Counted from the first letter of the stretch, positions 1 to 7,304 are shown. The stretch is 14,528 bases of DNA from an uncultured Collinsella sp. (GCA_959020035.1 CAUEQX010000034.1:1-14528), one strand, 5' to 3'. Numbers and translations: made by a program. Notes: generated by a model not told the origin, from the letters alone.

Positions 1-95
1 GCTTTACGACGATGTTCTGGCAAGAGGGCGGCGCGGTAGACGAGAGCTTCACCCCGGCCTTCGACACCACCGGTGTTCTTACCAGCGCAAAGTAG
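1..95 (+). CDS. C-terminal end of an unidentified protein (partial at 5' end)
   Basis: The frame starting at base 3 is open from the window edge to a TAG at 93-95. It encodes about 30 residues that begin FTTMFWQEGG and end TGVLTSAK. GC-rich codon choice and an abrupt shift to AT-richer sequence after the stop support a genuine gene end. I do not recognise the family from so short a tail. No convincing intrinsic terminator follows it; the inverted repeat 104-111/135-142 has no T-run. The next transcription unit, the tRNA, has its own promoter. Confidence 0.6.
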   Translation, partial: FTTMFWQEGGAVDESFTPAFDTTGVLTSAK

Positions 96-205
96 TGCGT
101 TCGTCGATGATATTTCTGGGACGGGGATTAAAAAATCATCGAGAGGATCGCCTGTTCGAAAAGTTGTCAAAATAGCCGCGCTCCAAAAAGACTGGTTATT
201 GGGCG

Positions 206-233
206 TTGACAGTTGGCGAGCCGTAGGTAAAAT
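206..233 (+). promoter_or_regulatory. Sigma-70-type promoter of tRNA-Ala
   Basis: A perfect -35 box TTGACA (206-211) is separated by 16 bp from a -10 box TAAAAT (228-233). The predicted transcription start, near 240, is about 7 nt before the mature tRNA 5' end at 247, a typical arrangement for a tRNA gene. This is the best consensus promoter in the window, as expected for a stable RNA gene. Confidence 0.75.
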
Positions 234-246
234 ATCGACTTGTCCT

Positions 247-319
247 GGGGACGTAGCTCAGTTGGGAGAGCGCTGCCGTCGCATGGCAGAGGCCGAGGGT
301 TCGACTCCCTTCGTCTCCA
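247..319 (+). tRNA. tRNA-Ala, anticodon CGC
   Basis: The sequence folds as a complete 73-nt cloverleaf: acceptor stem 247-253/312-318, D stem GCTC/GAGC (256-259/268-271), anticodon stem CTGCC/GGCAG (273-277/285-289), five-base variable loop, and T stem GAGGG/CCCTT around TTCGACT (300-306). The anticodon at 280-282 is CGC, which reads the GCG alanine codon. The third acceptor pair is G3:U70 (bases 249 and 316), the main alanine identity element, so the assignment does not rest on the anticodon alone. The discriminator is A (319). The next bases are CCC, so the terminal CCA is not fully encoded and must be added after transcription. Positions 32 and 38 are G and U. Confidence 0.97.
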
Positions 320-333
320 CCCTTGGATTTGAT

Positions 334-365
334 AAGCCGCTGACATTGTGTCGGCGGCTTTTTTT
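334..365 (+). terminator. Intrinsic terminator after tRNA-Ala
   Basis: A 12-bp stem (334-345 with 349-360, one G-U pair) has a 3-nt TTG loop. The run of seven T at 359-365 overlaps the stem end. It begins 14 nt after the tRNA and ends 19 nt before the next ATG. It is a strong rho-independent terminator shape. Confidence 0.9.
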
Positions 366-383
366 AAAAGAAAGGGCTGTACC

Positions 384-842
384 ATGGCCGAGCTTGAGTC
401 CCAACCATTGTCCGACGAGGAGCGCGCCGAGTTGGAGGAGCTCCGCGCCGAGAAGGCTCGTCGCGAGGCCCAGGAAGAGGCCCGTCGCGAGCGCGAGGAG
501 CTGGCTGCCCTGCGTGCCGAGCGTACGAAAGCCGAGGAGGCCGCCGCGAACGCCGTATCCGCATCGGTGCCCGCGCCCGCACCCAAGCCCGCTGCTGCGA
601 AGCCTGCACCTGCCGCGCCCAAACCTCAGCCTAAAAAGGCCGCTCGTCCCAAGTCCGTCGAGCCCAAGCCGAGCCGTGACGAGATGACCTTTGCCCAGCG
701 CATGGTTACCTCCAAGGAACCTACGGGCGAGAACGAGATCCCTGGCATGGCGCCGGCTCAAAAAATCATCATTGTCCTTGCCCTCATCGCGTTTGTCATC
801 TTTATGGGCTACACGATCCTGACCAGCATGGGCCTGCTCTAA
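384..842 (+). CDS. Small tail-anchored coiled-coil membrane protein, unknown function
   Basis: This encodes 152 residues. An AAAGGG ribosome site lies 7 nt before the ATG at 384; an upstream in-frame GTG at 348 lies inside the tRNA terminator and is rejected as a start. Residues about 8-55 are charged and heptad-like, rich in Glu, Arg and Ala, as in a coiled coil. Residues about 60-97 are a flexible Pro/Ala/Lys linker. Residues about 127-148 are one strongly hydrophobic helix ending almost at the C-terminus. The topology is therefore a soluble cytoplasmic region with a C-terminal membrane anchor. There are no catalytic motifs and no recognised family. It sits 85 bp before pncB in the same direction, and no promoter is evident between the tRNA terminator and its start, so it may depend on read-through. 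Confidence 0.85.
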   Translation: MAELESQPLSDEERAELEELRAEKARREAQEEARREREELAALRAERTKAEEAAANAVSASVPAPAPKPAAAKPAPAAPKPQPKKAARPKSVEPKPSRDEMTFAQRMVTSKEPTGENEIPGMAPAQKIIIVLALIAFVIFMGYTILTSMGLL

Positions 843-926
843 CCGATTTGCATCGGGTGTCATGTCCGCATCCTCTGCTCTCGTCCAACCCTCAAATTCT
901 GTACCACACATCCGAAAGGTCGCCCC

Positions 927-2432
927 ATGGCTTTGACCGACATCTCGCATCCCACCGACATTGCAATGCTCACCGATCTGTACGAGCTCACTATGGCCCA
1001 GGGCCTGTGGGAGAGCGGCAAGGCCAATGAGCAGGGTTGTTTTACCGCGTTTTACCGCGACCATCCCTTTGGCAGCGCCTATGCCGTCATGTGCGGCACC
1101 GCCGAACTGCCCGAGCTGGTCGAGAATCTGCGCTTTACGCCCGAGGACATCGACTACCTCGCATCGCTTGAGGCCCCTGCCGGCGGCGCGATGTTCAAGT
1201 CCGCATTCCTCGACTACCTGCGCGATTTTCGTGCGTATGTAAATATCGACGCCGTTCCCGAGGGCGAGCTCGTCTTTCCGCGCGAGCCCATGGTGCGCGT
1301 CACCGGTCCTGCGCTCGAGTGCCAGCTGCTTGAGACGGCGCTGCTCAACATCGTCGCGTTCCAGACGCTTGTCGCCACCAAGACGGCGCGCGTGGTGCTC
1401 GCCGCCGACGGTCGCCCTGTGGCGGAGTTTGGCCTGCGCCGAGCCCAGGGTCCCGATGGCGGCCTGGCCGTCGCGCGCGCGAGCTACGTCGCCGGCTGCT
1501 CCTCTACGTCCAATGTGCTCGCCGGCCGCCGCTACGGTATTCCCGTCTTTGGCACGCATGCGCACAGCTGGGTGATGAGCTTCGATTCCGAGCTCGAGGC
1601 CTTCCGTGCCTTTGCCAAATCGAGCCCCAAGAACTGCACGCTGCTCATCGACACCTATGACGTGCGCGAGGGCTGTGAACATGCCATTACGGTTGCCAAG
1701 GAGATGGAAGCGGTGGGCGAGCGCTTGTCGGCCATTCGCATTGACTCCGGCGACCTCGCCAAGCTCTCCAAGTATGTTCGCGGCCGTTTTGATGCCGAGG
1801 GCCTGCCCTATGTGGGGATCTCGGTTTCTAACGATCTGGATGAGTACACGATTCAGTCGCTGCTCGACCAGGGCGCGCCCATCGACAGTTTTGGCGTGGG
1901 TACCAAGCTCGCGACCTGCTATGACCAGCCGGCGCTGGGTGGCGTGTACAAGCTTTCCGCCCGCCGTGCGAGCGAGACAGATCCATGGACGCCGGTGGTC
2001 AAGCTCTCCGAGCAGCCCTACAAGCGCACGATCCCGGGTGTGCAACGCGTGCGCCGTTATTACGACGGCTTTGGCGGCCCAGTCTGCGACATGATCTACG
2101 ACGAGGACCATCTGGCGGGGGAGGGCGCCGCGCGCGGCAATACCCTCGTGGCCGTGAATGATGCCGCCCTGGTGACCGACGTGTCCGAACTTGAGTATCG
2201 CGAGCTGCTGGTGCCGATCGTGCGCGATGGCAGTGCGGTGGCTCCGCGTGAGAGCATCCAGGACGCGCGCGAGCGCTGTGCTTGGGCGCTCGATCATCTG
2301 GACGCAGCTTTCAAGCGCTTCCTGTACCCGCAGACCTATGTGGTGGGCATGGAGCAGGGCCTGGCTCAGGTGCGCGACGAGCTCGTGCGCAAGAACATGG
2401 CCGCGGCTTCGGCCTTCCCCTGGGCAAAATGA
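927..2432 (+). CDS. pncB: Nicotinate phosphoribosyltransferase
   Basis: This 501-residue enzyme converts nicotinate, PRPP and ATP to nicotinate mononucleotide, the entry step of the Preiss-Handler NAD salvage route in the cytoplasm. Family signatures are visible: LTDLYELTM near residues 15-23, EFGLRRAQGPDGG near 167-179, the THAHSW segment near 210-215 with the histidine expected in the phosphorylated-enzyme mechanism, RIDSGDL near 271-277 and FGVGT near 322-326. The length is normal for the family. The start is ATG with AAAGGT 6 nt upstream. Its TGA stop lies inside the left arm of the hairpin at 2426-2474. proB follows 103 bp later in the same direction. Long reading frames on the opposite strand here are compositional shadows. 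Confidence 0.96.
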   Translation: MALTDISHPTDIAMLTDLYELTMAQGLWESGKANEQGCFTAFYRDHPFGSAYAVMCGTAELPELVENLRFTPEDIDYLASLEAPAGGAMFKSAFLDYLRDFRAYVNIDAVPEGELVFPREPMVRVTGPALECQLLETALLNIVAFQTLVATKTARVVLAADGRPVAEFGLRRAQGPDGGLAVARASYVAGCSSTSNVLAGRRYGIPVFGTHAHSWVMSFDSELEAFRAFAKSSPKNCTLLIDTYDVREGCEHAITVAKEMEAVGERLSAIRIDSGDLAKLSKYVRGRFDAEGLPYVGISVSNDLDEYTIQSLLDQGAPIDSFGVGTKLATCYDQPALGGVYKLSARRASETDPWTPVVKLSEQPYKRTIPGVQRVRRYYDGFGGPVCDMIYDEDHLAGEGAARGNTLVAVNDAALVTDVSELEYRELLVPIVRDGSAVAPRESIQDARERCAWALDHLDAAFKRFLYPQTYVVGMEQGLAQVRDELVRKNMAAASAFPWAK

Positions 2433-2474
2433 TCCGAAGGGGACGGAGGAAAACGGATCATTTTCGTCCGTCCC
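2426..2474 (+). repeat. GGGGAC-type intergenic hairpin element with two competing stems (pncB-proB junction)
   Basis: Bases 2426-2436 and 2454-2464 form a perfect 11-bp inverted repeat ending in TTTT, around a 17-nt loop that contains GGGGACGGAGG. A second perfect 8-bp pairing, GGGACGGA (2440-2447) with TCCGTCCC (2467-2474), uses the loop of the first and the sequence just downstream. The two pairings interleave, so they are either alternatives or, if the first stem shortens, a pseudoknot. The pncB stop codon is in the first arm. The first stem plus T4 could act as a weak terminator between pncB and proB. Confidence 0.7.
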
Positions 2475-2535
2475 GCACCGGGTGCCCCGGCTGCTCCAGC
2501 TCGCCCGCCTGCTCAACACTCGATTGGTTTGACGT

Positions 2536-3663
2536 ATGACGACTTCTTATAAAACGATGGTGGTAAAGATCGGCTCGTCCACGGTGGTGGGCGCCGACGG
2601 CAAGGTCAACCGCGCCTTTATCGGCGGGCTTGCCGATCAGGCCGCAGCGCTGCGCAAGCTCGGCTGGCGTCTGGTCGTGGTGAGCTCGGGCGCTATCGCC
2701 TGTGGCTATCCCGTGCTGGGCTTCGACCGTAAGCCGGTCGGCGACCTGCCGAGCCTGCAGGCCTGCGCTTCGGCCGGCCAGTGCATCATCTCGTCGGCCT
2801 ACGACGAGGAGTTTCATGCGCGCGACCTGCTCACCTCGCTCGTGCTGCTCACGCGTCACGACACGGCGCGCCGTACGTCCTACCTGCACGCGCGCGACGC
2901 CCTGCTGCGCCTGGTGGAGCTTGGCGTGGTGCCGGTCGTCAACGAGAACGATACCGTTACTGTCGATGAGATCAAGTTTGGCGACAACGACACGCTGGCG
3001 GCGCTCGTGAGCTGCCTGGTTTCTGCCGATCTGTGCGTGACGCTTTCGGACATCGACGGCCTCTACACCGCCAATCCGCATGAGGATCCGACGGCCGAGT
3101 TTGTCCCGGTCGTGCATAAGATCGATGCCAAGATCATTGCCTCGGCGGGCGATTCTTCCACATCGGTGGGCACGGGCGGCATGATCACCAAGATTCGCGC
3201 GAGCCGCATCCTGATGACGGCGGGCATTCAGAGCGTGATTTGCTCGGGCGAGGAGCCCGATGCGCTCGTGCGCCTCGCCCGCGGCGAGAGCGTGGGCACG
3301 CTGTTCGATCCGCCGGCGGAGCGTCTGGACATCGCACCCCGCAAGCTGTGGATCGCACTGGGCGACAAGGCGCATGGCTCGGTGACGGTCGATGATGGTG
3401 CTGCGAAGGCGCTGGTCAGCCGTGGCTCTTCCCTGCTTGCGGTGGGTATTCGCGAGGTCGATGGCCAGTTTGCCGAGGGCGATGTGCTCGACGTGTGCGA
3501 CTCGAGCGGTATGGTTGTCGCCCGCGGTATCGCCGAGGCCGATTCGGACGTGCTGGAACTTGCTGCCGGTCGCCGCCAGGACCAGATCGCCAGCAACCGC
3601 CTGCTGGCAGACCTGGCCGAGAAGCCGGCGATACACAGGGATAACTTGATCGTATTTGCATAA
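2536..3663 (+). CDS. proB: Glutamate 5-kinase with PUA domain
   Basis: This 375-residue cytoplasmic enzyme phosphorylates glutamate to gamma-glutamyl phosphate, the first committed and usually proline-inhibited step of proline synthesis. Amino-acid-kinase motifs appear in order: KIGSS near residues 11-15, VSSGAI near 49-54, NENDTV near 136-141, FGDND near 148-152, SDIDGLYTANP near 171-181 and GTGGMITKI near 212-220. A C-terminal PUA domain spans roughly 268-350, as in the long form of ProB. The ATG at 2536 has no clear Shine-Dalgarno sequence; the next Met (residue 8) has none either, so translation may be weak or coupled. It is probably transcribed with pncB unless the intervening hairpin stops the polymerase. 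Confidence 0.96.
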   Translation: MTTSYKTMVVKIGSSTVVGADGKVNRAFIGGLADQAAALRKLGWRLVVVSSGAIACGYPVLGFDRKPVGDLPSLQACASAGQCIISSAYDEEFHARDLLTSLVLLTRHDTARRTSYLHARDALLRLVELGVVPVVNENDTVTVDEIKFGDNDTLAALVSCLVSADLCVTLSDIDGLYTANPHEDPTAEFVPVVHKIDAKIIASAGDSSTSVGTGGMITKIRASRILMTAGIQSVICSGEEPDALVRLARGESVGTLFDPPAERLDIAPRKLWIALGDKAHGSVTVDDGAAKALVSRGSSLLAVGIREVDGQFAEGDVLDVCDSSGMVVARGIAEADSDVLELAAGRRQDQIASNRLLADLAEKPAIHRDNLIVFA

Positions 3664-3707
3664 AGAAAGACAACGCTGCGGATCGTTTCCCGCAGCGCTG
3701 TCTTTCT
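3664..3707. terminator. Bidirectional terminator between proB and the convergent hydrolase gene
   Basis: Eighteen-base arms at 3664-3681 and 3690-3707 pair with one A-C mismatch around an 8-nt loop. The outer part is A-rich on the left and T-rich on the right (TCTTTCT), so both transcripts end in a U-rich tail. It starts directly after the proB stop and lies between convergent genes. Confidence 0.85.
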
Positions 3708-3708
3708 C

Positions 3709-3762
3709 GTGCCGGCACTTGGGGACGTTCCTTATGTGCCGGCACTTTGGGACACTCCTTTG
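3709..3762. repeat. Tandem palindromic repeat, two GTGCCGGCAC units
   Basis: Two copies of a roughly 27-bp unit lie head to tail: 3709-3734 and 3736-3762. Each begins with the perfect 10-bp palindrome GTGCCGGCAC, followed by CTTGGGGACGTTCC in the first and CTTTGGGACACTCC in the second. The array ends at the base before the hydrolase stop codon (minus strand, 3763-3765). The GGGGAC or TGGGAC core resembles the cores of the other intergenic hairpins in this window. Confidence 0.75.
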
Positions 3763-5181
3763 CTAGAAGATCTGGCGCAGGTCTCCTCGGTTGAGGGCTT
3801 CGTTGAAGAGGTGCTTGAACACCACGCTGCCGTGCAGACCGTCGTGCTCGAACTCGTTGGTCACCCAGGCATGCGAGTTGCCCACGCGGCTGAGCGTATC
3901 GAGCTGCAGGCCCGAATCGACGTACATGTCGTCGAAATACACAGCGGCCTGGAGCGGCACCTCGTTGCAGGCCAGGCGCTGCGGGTCGTAGATCTTGTCC
4001 CAGCTGGTGTCTTCCATCAGCAGGTCCATGGCGGGCTTAAAGGGCATAAGCTCGGGCATCTGCTCAAACATCCACGGGAACATGGCCTCGCCGGTAAACA
4101 TGAGCGGGCGCGCGAGTGTGTCGAACTCGGCGCGGTGTGCCTTCTCTTCGGCCGCGGCCCAACCAATGGGCATAGTGTCGCCGTCGGCGTATATGAACTC
4201 CTGCAGCGTCCAGTACAGCGGATTCATGCGCGTGTTGGTGCGCTCGAAGGCGCGCATCAAAAAGCTGTCAGATACCGAGGCGCCGCAGGTCAGCGTGCCG
4301 TCGCCGTCAACAAAAGCGTGATCGATAATCCAATGCATACGCTCAAAGCTCGGCTTCATGCCAAAGTCGCTGCCCATGAGCTGTAGGCGCTCGACCGTCA
4401 TCGGAGAGCCGTCGGGCAGCACGGGCTTCTGTGCCTCGAGCGCATCGGCCAGGGCTGCCACGCGCTCGACGTCGGCGGGGTAGCGGTCGTAATACTGCTG
4501 CGTCTTGGCGGCCATGCGCGGGAAGGTGTGCGCGTAGACCTCGCTGGCGCTCGCCGGCACGTGGGGGATGCCGCCGCAGGTAAAGCTCGCCGCCACGCCC
4601 TCGGGGAAGAGCGACAGATAGCTCAGCGTCAAAAAGCCGCCGTAGCTCTGGCCGAGCGTGACCCACGGCTTGCCGCCAAAGCCCACTAGGCGCAGGTACT
4701 CAAAATCGCGCACGATGGAGCTGGCGAGGTGGCGCTTGAGGAAGTCCGCCTGCGAGCGTGCTGTATCGGCGCCGGCGGCCGTTGCGCGATCACCCAGTGG
4801 CTTGATCGTGCGTCCGTCCACGCAGCTACTGCGTCCGGTGCCGCGCTGGTCGGGAAGGACCACGCGGAAGTGCTTGACGGCCTCCTCGATCCAGCCGTCG
4901 CTTGTGGGCGACAGCGGACGTGGGCTCTCGCCGCCGGGTCCGCCCTGCAAAAACAGGAGCAGCGGCAGATCGTCGTTGATACGGTCGGGCGCGCAAACCA
5001 CGCGGTAGAAGAGCTTGATGCTCTCGGGCGCGCCGGCGATTGGTGCCGGCATAGCGCCGCGGCGCATGGTGCTGCCGACGGCCAGGAGCATCGGCTCCAG
5101 GCCGCGCCAGTCAAGGGGGACGTCGATGCTGTGGTCCTCGACGTAAAGGCCGGGGACGTGGTACGAAGTGATGAGGGCCAT
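3763..5181 (-). CDS. Alpha/beta hydrolase, S33 peptidase family (proline iminopeptidase-like)
   Basis: This encodes 472 residues from the ATG at 5181, which has GGAAG 6-7 nt upstream; an in-frame ATG at 5262 would add 27 unconserved-looking residues. The alpha/beta hydrolase landmarks of S33 peptidases are present: the oxyanion segment QGGPGG near residues 79-84, DQRGTGRS near 111-118, and the nucleophile elbow GQSYGG with Ser179. The catalytic Asp is probably in the DDMYVD stretch (about 417-422), and the His in EHDGLH (about 445-450). Family members remove N-terminal proline from peptides in the cytoplasm. The exact substrate cannot be read from sequence, and another aminopeptidase or esterase activity is possible. 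No signal peptide is seen. It is divergent from proA and convergent with proB, so it interrupts the proline synthesis pair. Confidence 0.88.
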   Translation of the reverse strand: MALITSYHVPGLYVEDHSIDVPLDWRGLEPMLLAVGSTMRRGAMPAPIAGAPESIKLFYRVVCAPDRINDDLPLLLFLQGGPGGESPRPLSPTSDGWIEEAVKHFRVVLPDQRGTGRSSCVDGRTIKPLGDRATAAGADTARSQADFLKRHLASSIVRDFEYLRLVGFGGKPWVTLGQSYGGFLTLSYLSLFPEGVAASFTCGGIPHVPASASEVYAHTFPRMAAKTQQYYDRYPADVERVAALADALEAQKPVLPDGSPMTVERLQLMGSDFGMKPSFERMHWIIDHAFVDGDGTLTCGASVSDSFLMRAFERTNTRMNPLYWTLQEFIYADGDTMPIGWAAAEEKAHRAEFDTLARPLMFTGEAMFPWMFEQMPELMPFKPAMDLLMEDTSWDKIYDPQRLACNEVPLQAAVYFDDMYVDSGLQLDTLSRVGNSHAWVTNEFEHDGLHGSVVFKHLFNEALNRGDLRQIF

Positions 5182-5219
5182 GTGAGTCTTCCGTTCGTTG
5201 CGGTGTTTCGGGTTGACCA

Positions 5220-5250
5220 ATTCTACCGCCGCGGGCGAGGCCATGCGCAA
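5220..5250 (-). promoter_or_regulatory. Candidate promoter of the S33 hydrolase gene
   Basis: On the minus strand a -35-like TTGCGC (5245-5250) and a -10-like TAGAAT (5220-5225) are separated by 19 bp, slightly longer than ideal. The start would fall near 5213, about 32 nt before the ATG at 5181. On the plus strand, proA must be transcribed from the same 112-bp gap, but I see no convincing promoter for it, only a TACCAT at 5257-5262. Confidence 0.35.
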
Positions 5251-5293
5251 ATCGGCTACCATGGTTGCAAACTTCTAGGAGAAAGGGCCGCCC

Positions 5294-6580
5294 ATGTCGG
5301 TCGATATAGCCACGTACGTCCACGATCTTGCCGTTGCCGCCAAGGCAGCGTCGGCCTCGCTTGCCACGGCGAGCGATGAGCAGCGTCAGGAGGCCGTGCG
5401 CGCCATGGCCGCGGCGCTGCGCGATGGCGTCGATTCCATCGTTGCCGCCAACGAGCTCGATATGTCCGCCGCGCGCGATGCGGGTACCTCGGCCGGACTG
5501 CTCGATCGCCTGCTGCTGACGCCCGAGCGCGTCGAGGGCATGGCCGCCGGCCTGGAAAAGCTCGCCGAGCTGCCCGATCCCGTGGGCCGCGTGCTCGACC
5601 ACCGCGTGCTTGCAAGCGGCGTGGACCTGACCCGCGTGAGTGTGCCGCTGGGCCTGGTCGCTATGGTCTACGAGGCGCGCCCCAACGTGACGGCCGACGC
5701 CGCAGGCATCTGCATCCGTACCGGCAACGCCTGCATTCTGCGCGGCGGCTCGCTGGCCTATCACTCGTGTGCCATGATTTCTGAGCTGCTGGCCGATGCG
5801 CTCGAGGCCAAGGGCTTCCCGCGCGAGGCCGTGTCGATGATCGAGTCCACCGACCGCGAGGCCACCGGCGAGCTCATGAAGCTCCGCGGTATTGTCGACG
5901 TACTCATTCCGCGCGGAGGTGCAGGCCTGATCCAGCGCTGCGTGCGCGAGTCGCTTGTGCCGGTGATCGAGACGGGCACGGGCAACTGCCACATCTACGT
6001 GCATGAATCCGCCGACTTTGATAAGGCGCTCAACATTATCGTTAATGCCAAGACCCAGCGCGTAGGCGTGTGCAATGCCGCCGAGTCGCTGCTGGTCGAC
6101 CGTGCTGTGGCCGATGTGTTTTTGCCCGCGGTCGTGACCGTGCTGCATGACCACGGCGTGCTCATTCACGGCGACGAGGCAACCTGCGCCGCATGCGCCG
6201 ATGCCGGGCTTGTGGAGGGCGATGACTACGTCGCCGCGACTGAGGAGGACTGGGGTCGCGAGTATCTGGCGCTCGAGATGAGCGTGAAGGTCGTGGCGAG
6301 CGAGGACGAGGCCATCGCACACATCAACCGCTACGGCACGATGCACTCCGAGGCCATCGTTGCCGAGGACACGGATGCTTGCGAGCGCTTCCTGGATGCG
6401 GTCGATGCCTCGGCCGTGTACGCCAACGCCAGCACGCGCTTCACCGACGGCGGCGAGTTTGGCCTGGGCGCCGAGATCGGCATCTCGACCCAAAAACTCC
6501 ACGCCCGTGGCCCCTTTGCCGCCGAGGCCCTCACCACCTACAAATACAAGCTCCGCGGCACCGGCCAGGTCCGCCCCTAA
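5294..6580 (+). CDS. proA: Gamma-glutamyl phosphate reductase
   Basis: This 428-residue, NADPH-dependent enzyme reduces gamma-glutamyl phosphate to glutamate semialdehyde, the step after ProB. It belongs to the aldehyde dehydrogenase superfamily. Visible landmarks are VPLGLVAMVYEARPNVTADA near residues 117-136, RGGSLAYHS near 150-158, and the catalytic cysteine near residue 260 in QRVGVCNAAESLL. The conserved C-terminal GEFGLGAEIGISTQ and HARGP segments are also intact. The length is typical. The ATG at 5294 has a strong AGGAGAAAGG upstream. proB is about 1.6 kb upstream beyond an opposing gene, so the usual proBA operon is split. A GGGGAC-family hairpin follows the stop. Confidence 0.96.
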   Translation: MSVDIATYVHDLAVAAKAASASLATASDEQRQEAVRAMAAALRDGVDSIVAANELDMSAARDAGTSAGLLDRLLLTPERVEGMAAGLEKLAELPDPVGRVLDHRVLASGVDLTRVSVPLGLVAMVYEARPNVTADAAGICIRTGNACILRGGSLAYHSCAMISELLADALEAKGFPREAVSMIESTDREATGELMKLRGIVDVLIPRGGAGLIQRCVRESLVPVIETGTGNCHIYVHESADFDKALNIIVNAKTQRVGVCNAAESLLVDRAVADVFLPAVVTVLHDHGVLIHGDEATCAACADAGLVEGDDYVAATEEDWGREYLALEMSVKVVASEDEAIAHINRYGTMHSEAIVAEDTDACERFLDAVDASAVYANASTRFTDGGEFGLGAEIGISTQKLHARGPFAAEALTTYKYKLRGTGQVRP

Positions 6581-6594
6581 ACCCCTCGTAAACG

Positions 6595-6635
6595 AAAACC
6601 ACCACAAAGGTGCCTGTCCCCTTCGTGGTGGTTTT
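6595..6635. terminator. Bidirectional terminator hairpin, CCACCAC/GTGGTGG repeat copy 1
   Basis: Sixteen-base arms 6595-6610 and 6620-6635 (one mismatch) enclose a 9-nt loop TGCCTGTCC, with four A on the left and four T on the right. It lies between the convergent ends of proA and the HD gene and can terminate both. It differs at only two bases from the element at 7305-7345, so it is also a repeat. Read on the minus strand, the loop side contains AAGGGGACAGGCACC. Confidence 0.85.
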
Positions 6636-6650
6636 AGGTGGCGTGGGCGG

Positions 6651-7250
6651 TTAGGCCTGGAAGGTATCGCGGTCGGGGGCGAAGGACTGCATGGCCGCGA
6701 TGGTGCGGTCAAAGAGCTCGGGGAGCTCCCAGCCCAACATCTCGGCGCCCTGCGAAATCACGTCGCGCGAGCAGCCGGCGGCAAAGCGCTTGTCCTTGAA
6801 CTTTTTCTTGAGCGACTTGGTCGTAAAGTCCATAACGCTCTTGCTCGGGCGCATGATGACTGCAGCGCCGATCAGGCCGGTGAGCTCATCGCAGGCAAAC
6901 AGGATCTTTTCCATCTGCAGCTCGGGCTTGGGCAGCGAGGTATTGAAGTCCGACGTGTGCGTCTGGATGGCGCGAATGAGCTCGGGAGACGCACCTTCAT
7001 CCTTAAGAATCTTGGCAGCATAGATGGTGTGGTTCATGGGGTCGTCCTCATGCTCCTCCCAATCTAGGTCGTGCAGCAGACCGACGATGCCCCAAAACTC
7101 CTCGTTCTCGGGGTCGAACTCGCGCGCAAAGTAGCGCATAGTGCCCTCGACCGTCTCGCCATGGGTGATATGGAACGGGTCCTTGTTGTGCTCATTGAGC
7201 AGTTCGAACGCGCGGTCGCGGGTGATTCCGGCGGTAAGCGGCTCTGCCAT
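6651..7250 (-). CDS. HD-domain protein (predicted metal-dependent phosphohydrolase)
   Basis: This encodes 199 residues, with AAGGAG 7 nt before the ATG at 7250. The HD signature is clear: the metal-binding HD doublet lies in GLLHDLDWE (His60-Asp61). Likely further ligands are His30 in ITHGETV, a histidine near position 74 in MNHTIYAAK or 98 in QTHTSDF, and Asp121 in ACDELTG. This pattern fits the small stand-alone HD hydrolases that act on nucleotides or related phosphate compounds; the substrate cannot be predicted. The protein is soluble, with no membrane segments. A near-identical hairpin lies on each side of the gene, so it appears to be its own transcription unit. Confidence 0.85.
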   Translation of the reverse strand: MAEPLTAGITRDRAFELLNEHNKDPFHITHGETVEGTMRYFAREFDPENEEFWGIVGLLHDLDWEEHEDDPMNHTIYAAKILKDEGASPELIRAIQTHTSDFNTSLPKPELQMEKILFACDELTGLIGAAVIMRPSKSVMDFTTKSLKKKFKDKRFAAGCSRDVISQGAEMLGWELPELFDRTIAAMQSFAPDRDTFQA

Positions 7251-7275
7251 AAGAGACTCCTTGTGCTCGTGGGTA

Positions 7276-7303
7276 TCGATAAGAATGAATACTACTAGAA
7301 CAA
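7276..7303 (-). promoter_or_regulatory. Candidate promoter of the HD-domain gene
   Basis: On the minus strand a -35-like TTGTTC (7298-7303) is 16 bp from a -10-like TATCGA (7276-7281). This is close behind the hairpin that ends the upstream CarD-family gene, and the start would fall about 20 nt before the ATG. The match to consensus is moderate. Confidence 0.4.
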
Positions 7304-7304
7304 G

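Noticed and set aside
104..142. Inverted repeat TCGATGAT/ATCATCGA after the first gene
   Set aside because: The 23-nt loop and lack of a T-run make it a poor terminator; the pairing is short enough to be chance.
258..2519. 753-codon minus-strand open frame opposite pncB and the tRNA
   Set aside because: It overlaps a tRNA, the small membrane protein and the clear pncB. Its composition (His/Arg/Gly-rich) is that of an antisense shadow in GC-rich DNA.
5111..6712. 533-codon minus-strand frame opposite proA
   Set aside because: It is antisense to a complete proA, with shadow-like composition and no recognisable motif.
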